The notes under the pieces were generated by a model that was not told the origin of the DNA, did not search any database, and saw only the letters and a list, made by a program, of their open reading frames with translations. From Methylophaga sp. OBS3 (GTDB lineage: Bacteria > Pseudomonadota > Gammaproteobacteria > Nitrosococcales > Methylophagaceae), in the NCBI RefSeq assembly GCF_026319325.1, contig NZ_JAPDMU010000001.1:496001-560000 (forward strand): 64,000 bases of DNA, written 5' to 3'. The translations under genes were made by a program, and so were the position numbers. Below are positions 56,664 through 64,000 of this stretch, piece after piece (position 1 is the first letter of the stretch; each line of letters starts with the position of its first letter).

Positions 56664-58628
56664 TTAAGCTTTGCCTTGCAGTTGTAGCAGGATAGATTCG
56701 TTCTCTAATGTCGACGTATCCTGAGTGATTTCTTCACCTTTGGCAATGGCGCGAAGCAAACGACGCATGATTTTGCCCGAGCGTGTTTTCGGCAAGTTAT
56801 CTGAATAACGAATTTCGTCAGGTTTTGCGATAGGACCGATTTGATCTGATACCCAGGCACGAAGCTCATTGGTCATTTGCTCGTCGACACCACCTTCAGG
56901 ACGATCGCCTTTTAATACGACATAGGCAAATACCGACTCACCTTTAACATCATGTGGTTTACCAACAACGGCAGCCTCAGCAACGGCTTTGTGAGCGACT
57001 AATGCTGACTCGATTTCCATTGTGCCAAGACGATGACCTGAGACGTTTAATACGTCATCAATACGTCCCATGATCCAGAAATAACCATCTTCATCACGGC
57101 GAGCACTATCACCGGCAAGGTAATATTTACCGTCAAAGTAAGGCCAGTAAGTGTCTTTATAACGTTGGTCATCACCCCAAATGGTTTGAATCATTGAAGG
57201 CCATGGTTTACGAACAACAAGGAACCCACCTTGGTTTGCTTGGGTGATTTCTTCACCATCGTCGTTGACGACAGCGGCATCGATACCAGGAAGTGGGCGT
57301 GTGCATGAGCCAGGTTTGGTCACAGTCACACCCGGCACTGGGGCAATCATGTGAGCACCTGTTTCAGTTTGCCACCATGTATCAACGATTGGGCAGCGAG
57401 ACTGACCAATAACTTCGTAATACCACATCCATGCTTCTGGATTAATTGGCTCGCCAACGGTGCCCAATAAACGCAGTTTTGATAAATCGTAGGATTTTGG
57501 TAATTCATCACCCACTTTCATTAAAGCTCTAATGGCTGTTGGTGCTGTGTAGAAGATTGTGACGCCATGACGCGCACAGACATCCCAGAAACGGCCAGCA
57601 TCAGGAACAGTCGGTACACCTTCATAAATAATCATGGTGGCGCCCGTTGCCAGTGGGCCATAGGCAACATAGGTATGACCGGTGATCCAGCCTACGTCAG
57701 CAGTACACCAAAAGACATCTGACGATTGAATATCAAAAACCCAACGCATAGTGGTGATCGCATTCAGTAAGTAACCAGCAGTTGAGTGTTGGATCCCTTT
57801 CGGCTTACCAGTTGAACCTGAAGTGTAGAGTAAAAACAATGGATCAGCGGCATTCATTGGTACAGGAGGGCAGTTGTCTGACTGACCATCTTCTGCATCA
57901 TGCCACCAAATATCACGACCTTGTTGCATCGACACGTCATTACTACAGCGTTTGAATACAATGACCGTTTCTACGCTTTCACAACCTTTGCTTAAAGCTT
58001 GATCAGTGGTGTTTTTCAATTCAACAATTTTACCGCCGCGATGACCACCATCTGCAGTAATAACTACTTTTGCAGCGGTATCTTCAATACGATCTTTTAA
58101 TGCCTCAGATGAAAAGCCACCAAATACCACTGAGTGGATAGCACCAATACGGGCACACGCCTGCATTGCGACAACTGCTTCGCTAATCATTGGCATGTAA
58201 ATAATGACCCGATCGCTTTTATTAACGCCTTGGGCTTTTAAAGCATTGGCAAAAATACAGACTTTTTGGTGAAGCTCTTTATAGCTGATGTGACTAACAT
58301 CGCCAGGCTCACCTTCAAAAATGATCGCTGTTTTATCGCCATTTTCAGCCAACTGACGATCTAAACAGTTATACGACACATTTAATTCACCATCGGCGAA
58401 CCAACGGAAAAATGGAGCATTACTGCTCTCAACGGTTTGTGTGAATGGCTTGAACCAATCAATTTCCTGTTTTGCAATCTCAGCCCAGAAGCCCTCATGA
58501 TCAGCATTCGCTTTTTCATACAAACTGGCTAATTTATCTTCTTGTAGTGCACAGCGACGTACAAAAGATTCACTGGGTGGAAAACGACGGTTTTCCAGTA
58601 AGGTTGATTCAATATTTTCCTGAGCCAT
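56664..58628 (-). CDS. acs: Acetyl-CoA synthetase
   Basis: 654 residues, usual length for AcsA. Motifs include the P-loop-like [22 protein letters not shown], and the C-terminal [12 protein letters not shown] with the acetylatable lysine (K about 610). It converts acetate, CoA and ATP into acetyl-CoA through acetyl-AMP. In an obligate or near-obligate methylotroph it may scavenge acetate, and the nearby aldehyde dehydrogenase could supply acetate. Confidence 0.97.
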   Translation of the reverse strand: MAQENIESTLLENRRFPPSESFVRRCALQEDKLASLYEKANADHEGFWAEIAKQEIDWFKPFTQTVESSNAPFFRWFADGELNVSYNCLDRQLAENGDKTAIIFEGEPGDVSHISYKELHQKVCIFANALKAQGVNKSDRVIIYMPMISEAVVAMQACARIGAIHSVVFGGFSSEALKDRIEDTAAKVVITADGGHRGGKIVELKNTTDQALSKGCESVETVIVFKRCSNDVSMQQGRDIWWHDAEDGQSDNCPPVPMNAADPLFLLYTSGSTGKPKGIQHSTAGYLLNAITTMRWVFDIQSSDVFWCTADVGWITGHTYVAYGPLATGATMIIYEGVPTVPDAGRFWDVCARHGVTIFYTAPTAIRALMKVGDELPKSYDLSKLRLLGTVGEPINPEAWMWYYEVIGQSRCPIVDTWWQTETGAHMIAPVPGVTVTKPGSCTRPLPGIDAAVVNDDGEEITQANQGGFLVVRKPWPSMIQTIWGDDQRYKDTYWPYFDGKYYLAGDSARRDEDGYFWIMGRIDDVLNVSGHRLGTMEIESALVAHKAVAEAAVVGKPHDVKGESVFAYVVLKGDRPEGGVDEQMTNELRAWVSDQIGPIAKPDEIRYSDNLPKTRSGKIMRRLLRAIAKGEEITQDTSTLENESILLQLQGKA

Positions 58629-58694
58629 CAGTCTTACCTTTAATTATTATCTAATGGAAGTGTACTGTTGTGGGCAGAAGGCCACAAATATAAA

Positions 58695-58731
58695 AAACTC
58701 TCCCGAAAGCATAACTTAGGGGAGAGTTTTC
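58695..58731 (-). terminator. Terminator of the aldehyde dehydrogenase gene
   Basis: On the minus strand AACTCTCCC pairs with GGGAGAGTT and is followed by TTTT. The hairpin lies between the dehydrogenase and acs and separates their transcripts. Confidence 0.88.
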
Positions 58732-58748
58732 AGGTTTACAGCAGTGAT

Positions 58749-60269
58749 TTAGAAGAAACCGAGCGGGCTTGTGCTATAGCTGACCAGCAGGTTTTTCGTT
58801 TGTTGGTAGTGTTCCAAAACCATCTTATGGGTTTCACGGCCAACACCAGATTTTTTGTAACCACCAAATGCAGCATGAGCTGGATAAGCGTGATAGCAGT
58901 TAGTCCATACACGACCAGCTTGAATACCACGACCCATTCTATAAGCAAGGTTCATGTCACGAGTCCACACGCCAGCGCCAAGACCAAACTCGGTATCGTT
59001 TGCAATTTCTAGTGCTTCAGCTTCAGTTTTGAATGTTGTTACAGAAACCACTGGGCCAAAGATTTCTTCTTGGAAGATACGCATTTTGTTATGGCCTTTC
59101 ATCAGCGTAGGTTCGATGTAGAAACCTTTACCAAACTCTTCGCCAACTTGCGCAACACCACCACCCATTAACAGTTGAGCACCTTCAGTTTTACCAATTT
59201 CAACATAACTTAAGATTTTATCGAACTGTTCTTGTGAAGCTTGGGCGCCAACTTGCGTTTCAGTGTCTAACGGATTGCCACGTTTAATCATTTTGGCGCG
59301 TTCCATAACAACTGAAATGAAGTCGTCGTATATACTTTCTTGGATAACGGCACGTGAAGGGCAGGTACAAACTTCACCTTGATTGAAGAACGCCAAGGTC
59401 ATACCTTCAGCACATTTGTTAATGTAATCTTCTTCTTGCTGCATGATGTCTTCAAAGAAGATGTTTGGTGATTTACCACCTAACTCAACGGTTGAAGGGA
59501 TTATGTTATCTGCAGCGTATTTCATGATCATCGAGCCAACTGGTGTTGAACCAGTGAAAGCAATCTTAGCAATACGAGTGCTAGTACCTAACGCTTGACC
59601 AGCTTCACGACCAAAGCCATTAACAATATTTAATGTGCCTGGTGGTAATAAGTCAGCGATGACTTCAATCACTTTGAGGATTGAAACAGGTGTTTGTTCA
59701 GCAGGCTTCATAACGATGCAGTTACCTGCAGCTAATGCTGGAGCCAATTTCCACGCAGCCATCAAAATTGGGAAGTTCCATGGAATGATCTGGCCAACAA
59801 CACCTAATGGCTCATGGAAGTGATAAGCAACGGTGGTTTCGTCGATTTCCCCCATAGTGCCTTCTTGCGCACGAAGACAGCCAGCGAAATAACGGAAATG
59901 ATCCGCAGCTAAAGGAATATCTGCGTTTAGAGTTTCACGAACTGCTTTACCGTTATCCCAAGTTTCTGCAACCGCAAGCATTTCAAGGTTTGCTTCAATG
60001 CGATCAGCAATTTTCAATAGGATGTTGCTACGTTGAGTAACCGAGGTACGACCCCAAGCATCTTTTGCTTTGTGAGCGGCATCTAAGGCTAATTCAACAT
60101 CTTCAGCAGTTGAACGGGCAACTTCACAGATAACTTCACCTGTAACAGGTGTAATGTTTTCAAAATATTGGCCTTTGACTGGGGCTACCCATTCACCACC
60201 AATAAAGTTATCGTAGCGCGACTTAAAGGAAACGACGGCACCATCTGTACCTGGTTTGGCGTAGATCAT
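58749..60269 (-). CDS. NAD-dependent aldehyde dehydrogenase, AldB/ExaC-like
   Basis: 506 residues. Catalytic E263 (VELGGKSPN) and C301 ([12 protein letters not shown]) are visible, with FTGSTPVG and [23 protein letters not shown]. The GEVCTCPSR variant and length resemble AldB and ExaC, acetaldehyde dehydrogenases of alcohol oxidation. It probably oxidises acetaldehyde or another short aldehyde. It is divergent from an AraC-family regulator, and acs lies downstream, so an ethanol-acetaldehyde-acetate-acetyl-CoA route is suggested. Confidence 0.92.
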   Translation of the reverse strand: MIYAKPGTDGAVVSFKSRYDNFIGGEWVAPVKGQYFENITPVTGEVICEVARSTAEDVELALDAAHKAKDAWGRTSVTQRSNILLKIADRIEANLEMLAVAETWDNGKAVRETLNADIPLAADHFRYFAGCLRAQEGTMGEIDETTVAYHFHEPLGVVGQIIPWNFPILMAAWKLAPALAAGNCIVMKPAEQTPVSILKVIEVIADLLPPGTLNIVNGFGREAGQALGTSTRIAKIAFTGSTPVGSMIMKYAADNIIPSTVELGGKSPNIFFEDIMQQEEDYINKCAEGMTLAFFNQGEVCTCPSRAVIQESIYDDFISVVMERAKMIKRGNPLDTETQVGAQASQEQFDKILSYVEIGKTEGAQLLMGGGVAQVGEEFGKGFYIEPTLMKGHNKMRIFQEEIFGPVVSVTTFKTEAEALEIANDTEFGLGAGVWTRDMNLAYRMGRGIQAGRVWTNCYHAYPAHAAFGGYKKSGVGRETHKMVLEHYQQTKNLLVSYSTSPLGFF

Positions 60270-60309
60270 AGTTTCTCTCTCTTAATAGTTATAAGTGTGG
60301 CTTTATAAA

Positions 60310-60332
60310 GACGCCAGCATAAAGCTGACGCC
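60310..60332. promoter_or_regulatory. Repeat pair between aldehyde dehydrogenase and AraC regulator
   Basis: GACGCC occurs twice as direct repeats (60310-60315 and 60327-60332), 17 bases start to start. The longer segment GACGCCAGC-N5-GCTGACGCC is also an imperfect inverted repeat. It is a plausible AraC-family binding site. On the plus strand TATAAT at 60371-60376 is a possible -10 for the regulator, with no good -35 at proper distance. Confidence 0.45.
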
Positions 60333-60426
60333 GAAAACTGCGCTTGACCATTATTCCCAATTACTTGACTTATAATCCAGAACAGCAGCAGAATCAACGT
60401 TAACTCCATGTTGTAGATGCTTTTTT

Positions 60427-61362
60427 ATGCTTAACGACAAAGTGCCATTTATCAATGAACGCCGCGAAAAACGTCAGCTTTTGGTTGAAAACAAGCTGAC
60501 TTTTGCCGGTCCAGAAACTGAGTTGAGTATTTACGATACTTACCGCTCAGCGTCGGGCGTCGGCTTAGATGCAGATCAAATTTTGTATTGCGGTATGGTC
60601 AGTGGCAAAAAAGTGATGCATGACGCATTTCACGCACAAGGTGAATTATTTTTACCGCATGAATCCTATGTGTTACCTCCCGGTGGTTATGTTGAAATTG
60701 ATTTTCCCGAAGCAAGCGAACAGCAGCCAACTACTTGCCTGACAATCGAAATTTCACGTGAGCGTATCGAATCAATCTCAGATCGTATGCGTGGATTAAC
60801 AACATTAGATGTACCAGAGCATAACTGGTCATATGAACCTCGCATCATTCACAAACATCACACCCAAGGCACACAGCAACTATTAGAAAAACTGGTAGGT
60901 TTATTCGTCAGTAATGACCCAGACAAAGAGATCATGGTCGATCTTGGTGTTTCAGAGTTAGTGACTCGCATACTTCGTGAGCAGGGAAGGGAAGTATTAT
61001 TAAGCTATTGTCAGCAAGTCCCTGACAGTAATGGTATTACGGCTGCGATTCATTGCTTAGAGCAAAATATCAGCGCGCCTTTAGATATTGATCAGTTGTG
61101 TCGTAAAGCCTGCATGAGCAGAAGTCGTCTTTATGTCGAGTTTAAGAAACAACTCGGTTGTACACCGGGTGAGTTTCAACAACAAATTCGCTTAAAGTTA
61201 GCAGCAGAAGCGATCCGCAATGGTCAGAGTATTACGGAAGCCTGTTACAGCTTTGGTTTTAATGATCTCAGTCATTTTAGCCGCCGTTTCAGTCATTTTT
61301 TTGGTTGCTCACCAAGTAGTTATCGAAAACAAAAAGACTTGAGCCCAATCTCAATCGACTAA
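60427..61362 (+). CDS. AraC-family transcriptional regulator
   Basis: 311 residues. The C-terminal double HTH (about 205-305) contains ISAPLDIDQLCRKACMSRSRLYVEFKKQLGC and GQSITEACYSFGFNDLSHFSRRFSHFFGCSPSSYR, with the classic S.SYFSR..KK. pattern as LSHFSRRFSHFFG. The N-terminal region (about 1-190) is a cupin-like sensor of the AraC_N/DUF type that recalls activators of acetaldehyde dehydrogenase genes. It is divergent from the aldehyde dehydrogenase and is likely its activator. Confidence 0.88.
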   Translation: MLNDKVPFINERREKRQLLVENKLTFAGPETELSIYDTYRSASGVGLDADQILYCGMVSGKKVMHDAFHAQGELFLPHESYVLPPGGYVEIDFPEASEQQPTTCLTIEISRERIESISDRMRGLTTLDVPEHNWSYEPRIIHKHHTQGTQQLLEKLVGLFVSNDPDKEIMVDLGVSELVTRILREQGREVLLSYCQQVPDSNGITAAIHCLEQNISAPLDIDQLCRKACMSRSRLYVEFKKQLGCTPGEFQQQIRLKLAAEAIRNGQSITEACYSFGFNDLSHFSRRFSHFFGCSPSSYRKQKDLSPISID

Positions 61363-61445
61363 GCCCGCAAACAACCTGCGTTTCAGGCTGTCATAATACG
61401 AACCTAACATGGTTAATGAGGACCATCACCCAAGGTTTGTGTTTA

Positions 61446-63215
61446 ATGCGATTGATTTCTCCCAAAATCTTGTTTGTTTTAATCGCCGGTTTTTTCTGGA
61501 GTGGCTTCATATATGCCGAAGAGAGCAAATACGAGGCAGTCAAAGCAGAAATTGAAATTACGGTTGAAGGGGTTAACGACACCATCAAAAAAAGTATCAT
61601 TGATGGTCTGACGATTCATCGTCAAAGACAGAGTGAACGATTATCTGAGCGGTTAGTCGAGCGTTTGCATCGTGCAGCACAAGCTGAGATAACCCAAACG
61701 CTTAGTGTTTACGGATATTACAACCCTGAGATAAATCCATCGCTTACGCAAACTGAGCCACGTAAATGGCTGGCGAGTTATCAAATTGAAGCCGGCAAAC
61801 CGGTTCGAATCACTACGTTAAATATAAAAATTCACGGCGCGGCAGAACAAGATGTCGCTTTTCAAAACTTCCTGGCTGACTTTCCGTTAAAAATTGATGA
61901 ACGATTTCGTCATAGCCGTTATGAATCAGCGAAAAAAAGTTTACTGAGAATTGCTGCTGAACGGGGATTTTTTGACGGCAAATTAACCTGTAATAAAGTT
62001 GAGGTAGATACAGAGAAAAACTCTGCAACTATATGTTTAGAATACCAATCTGGTGACAGGTATCGCTTTGGTGAAATCCAATATCCCGATACGGTAGTAT
62101 CTGAAGATCTGATGAAGCGGATCACCCCATTTGAAGCTGGAGAACACTATAGAGCAGATAAAGTTTTAGCGCTGCGTAACAACTTAAACAACAGTGGCTA
62201 TTTTTCTGAAACCAATGCCCGAACATTAATTGAGCTGCGTCATGATGGCATCGTACCGGTCACCATCGAAGTCACACCATCAAATAAACACCGTTATAGT
62301 GCAGGCCTTGGTTTTGGTACCGATACCGGCGCAAGGGGAAGCCTTGGTTGGCAAAATCGTTATGTGAATGATCGTGGCCACCAGTTATCAGCCAATATGC
62401 GTTTATCTCAGATTTCCAATCGTATTGGTGCTGATTATCAGATGCCATTTTGGAGCGAAAATATTCAACTGGTTGGTGTAAATACCGAGTTTCTTCAAGA
62501 AGATACTGATACCAGTGAAAAACGCAGTTATACACTTGGTACCTACTACCAACGTGAAAGATGGGGCTGGGAAGAAACTGGCAGTATCAAATTACTACAA
62601 GAGGATTTTGATATTGCTGACGAATCAGAATCAGCGTTATTGCTTATTCCAGGAATAACATTTGCCAAAACGTGGGCTGATGATTCTCTATATACCAGAC
62701 AGGGCGGGCGTCTTAGCATTGCATTGAGCGGCGCCTCAGAATCGCTACTATCCGATATCTCATTTGGTCAGGTAGTATTGACCGGTAAGTACATACAAGG
62801 GTTAACGAAAAATAGTCGTCTAATCACGCGTGCTCAAGTTGGCGCAACAAGTGTTAGCGATTTTGATCAGTTACCTAGTTCACTGCGGTTTTTTGCCGGT
62901 GGTGACAATAGTATTCGTGGCTTTGATTATGAGTCACTCGGGCCTGAAAACGACAAGGATGAAGTAGTGGGGGGACGCTATCTTGCAGTTGGCAGTATCG
63001 AGTATGAACACATGTTCCTCGGGGATTGGGGGGGCGCTGTGTTTACTGATTTCGGTAATGCCTTTAATGATTGGTCAGATCCCATCGAATATAGTGTTGG
63101 TCTCGGTGTTCGTTGGCGTTCTCCGGTAGGACTTATTCGAGTTGATGTTGCACGTGGATTGTCTGACGAAGATAAACCTTTTGCACTTCACATTGTGATA
63201 GGGCCGGACTTATGA
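61446..63215 (+). CDS. tamA: Translocation and assembly module outer-membrane protein TamA
   Basis: 589 residues from ATG 61446 (AAGG at 61432-61435); ATG 61416 is in frame but has no ribosome site. A signal peptide (to about YAEE) is followed by three POTRA-like domains (about 25-255) and a 16-strand Omp85 barrel. The Omp85 motif is FFAGGDNSIRGFDYESLGP. It ends in a typical barrel strand. TamA works with TamB, encoded next, in envelope protein or lipid export. The TGA overlaps the tamB ATG. Confidence 0.93.
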   Translation: MRLISPKILFVLIAGFFWSGFIYAEESKYEAVKAEIEITVEGVNDTIKKSIIDGLTIHRQRQSERLSERLVERLHRAAQAEITQTLSVYGYYNPEINPSLTQTEPRKWLASYQIEAGKPVRITTLNIKIHGAAEQDVAFQNFLADFPLKIDERFRHSRYESAKKSLLRIAAERGFFDGKLTCNKVEVDTEKNSATICLEYQSGDRYRFGEIQYPDTVVSEDLMKRITPFEAGEHYRADKVLALRNNLNNSGYFSETNARTLIELRHDGIVPVTIEVTPSNKHRYSAGLGFGTDTGARGSLGWQNRYVNDRGHQLSANMRLSQISNRIGADYQMPFWSENIQLVGVNTEFLQEDTDTSEKRSYTLGTYYQRERWGWEETGSIKLLQEDFDIADESESALLLIPGITFAKTWADDSLYTRQGGRLSIALSGASESLLSDISFGQVVLTGKYIQGLTKNSRLITRAQVGATSVSDFDQLPSSLRFFAGGDNSIRGFDYESLGPENDKDEVVGGRYLAVGSIEYEHMFLGDWGGAVFTDFGNAFNDWSDPIEYSVGLGVRWRSPVGLIRVDVARGLSDEDKPFALHIVIGPDL

Positions 63216-64000
63216 AACGCCGTCTAATCGCCATCACATTAGTTAGCCTGTTACTGCTATTTATTGCCGCCGCCTATTGGCTGTTAGCAACACAGTCTGG
63301 TCTTCAAACGAGTTTACGTTTTGCCCAACAAGCAGTACCCGGATTACATATCGGTAATGCCCAAGGCCGCCTATATGACGGATTATTACTCGAAAGCATT
63401 CAATATGCACCTGAAGAAGGCCCAAAAGTTGAAATAGCAAAAATTGACGGTCAATGGCAGCTTTGGTCATTACTGAGTAGTCGGTTTATCGTTAATCAAC
63501 TCCATATCACCAAACTTCACGTTACCTTGCCTGAAACTGAGGAAGACCCGAGCCCCGTTGTTGAAGAACAAGGGATGTTTGAATTGGCTTTACCCATTGG
63601 TATCCACATTCGCTCCCTGCGGATATATGACGCTAAGCTAACGCAACCTGACACTGAGATAGTGTTATTTAATCGTCTCGACACCTCAATTCGGTTGAGT
63701 CATGACAGATTAACGATCTCATCATTTAACCTGGTTCGTCCCGATTTAGCCGCAACATTAGTTGGTGATTTACAGCTGAGTGGTCAATATCAGACTAACC
63801 TCAATTATGGTTTGCAAATAAATCATGCTGATTGGGGACCTGTGGACGTCACCGCGACCATTAATGGTGATTTAGATAAATTTACCCTAAGACAACAGGT
63901 CGGCGAGCCATTTGCTTCTGAACAAGTTGTCACGGTCAATAATGTGTTGAATGACCTTAAATGGCAGTTAATGGTCGTTGGTGAATCATGGATGCTAGAG
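63212..64000 (+). CDS. tamB: Translocation and assembly module inner-membrane protein TamB (3' truncated by window)
   Basis: The first 263 residues are visible and the frame is open to the window end. One N-terminal membrane anchor (about 5-24) precedes the start of the long beta-sheet repeat domain with the AsmA-like pattern (LLESIQYAPEEGPKVEIAKIDGQWQLWSLL). TamB proteins are over 1000 residues. The ATG overlaps the tamA stop, so they are coupled. Confidence 0.92.
   Translation, partial: MKRRLIAITLVSLLLLFIAAAYWLLATQSGLQTSLRFAQQAVPGLHIGNAQGRLYDGLLLESIQYAPEEGPKVEIAKIDGQWQLWSLLSSRFIVNQLHITKLHVTLPETEEDPSPVVEEQGMFELALPIGIHIRSLRIYDAKLTQPDTEIVLFNRLDTSIRLSHDRLTISSFNLVRPDLAATLVGDLQLSGQYQTNLNYGLQINHADWGPVDVTATINGDLDKFTLRQQVGEPFASEQVVTVNNVLNDLKWQLMVVGESWMLE

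Overview
The window reads as chromosome of a gammaproteobacterial methylotroph, most like Methylophaga or a close relative. The reasons are the tail of a methanol-dehydrogenase (mxa) accessory operon at the left edge, gammaproteobacterial core-gene order (dnaE-accA-tilS-pyrG-kdsA-eno-ftsB-ispD-ispF-truD), Moco and formate-dehydrogenase accessory genes (moaA, fdhD), and moderate GC. The genus is an inference from gene content; no rRNA or marker comparison was possible.

Layout. 1-4.3 kb: mxaA (5' end missing), mxaC, mxaK, mxaL and a second mxaC-like paralogue, all overlapping or nearly so. 4.3-5.9 kb: cell-wall genes (L,D-transpeptidase, nagZ). 6-19.4 kb: housekeeping block with a lone pilU between dnaE and accA. 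19.4-24.7 kb: a DUF1223 secreted protein, cysG, a TonB-dependent receptor, and a small acidic secreted protein with two PepSY-like repeats. The last pair resembles published lanthanide-response loci of methylotrophs. 24.7-26.9 kb: nadC, ampD, FKBP isomerase. 27-33.1 kb: a complete SUF iron-sulfur operon (Rrf2 regulator-sufB-C-D-S-U-T) with a clear promoter and overlapping operator.

33.5-49 kb is the most unusual part. A PglL-like O-oligosaccharyltransferase gene is followed by a tightly packed operon for a type IV pilus/type II secretion-like machine: three large prepilins, a PilM-PilN fusion carrying an inserted MshEN-like repeat pair, PilO-like, PilB/GspE ATPase, PilC/GspF, PilP-like, and a secretin with a roughly 160-residue C-terminal extension. 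A NarX/MoxY-type histidine kinase and LuxR-type regulator follow directly. Repeated palindromes of the form GGAA-N3/4-TTCC occur upstream of the transferase gene (two degenerate copies) and the pilin operon (four copies), with one more upstream of the TonB receptor, suggesting a shared regulator. A hairpin after the first prepilin gene suggests that it is the most highly expressed subunit. I cannot assign the machine to a named system.

49-64 kb: lexA with a candidate non-standard operator, mdaB, tRNA-Ser(UGA), a Bax-inhibitor-family membrane protein, DUF2892 protein, moaA-fdhD, a degenerate GGDEF/EAL protein, a single-domain MazG, hslR, acs, an aldehyde dehydrogenase divergent from an AraC-family regulator, and tamA-tamB (tamB runs off the right edge). 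No CRISPR array, rRNA, insertion sequence or prophage was seen.
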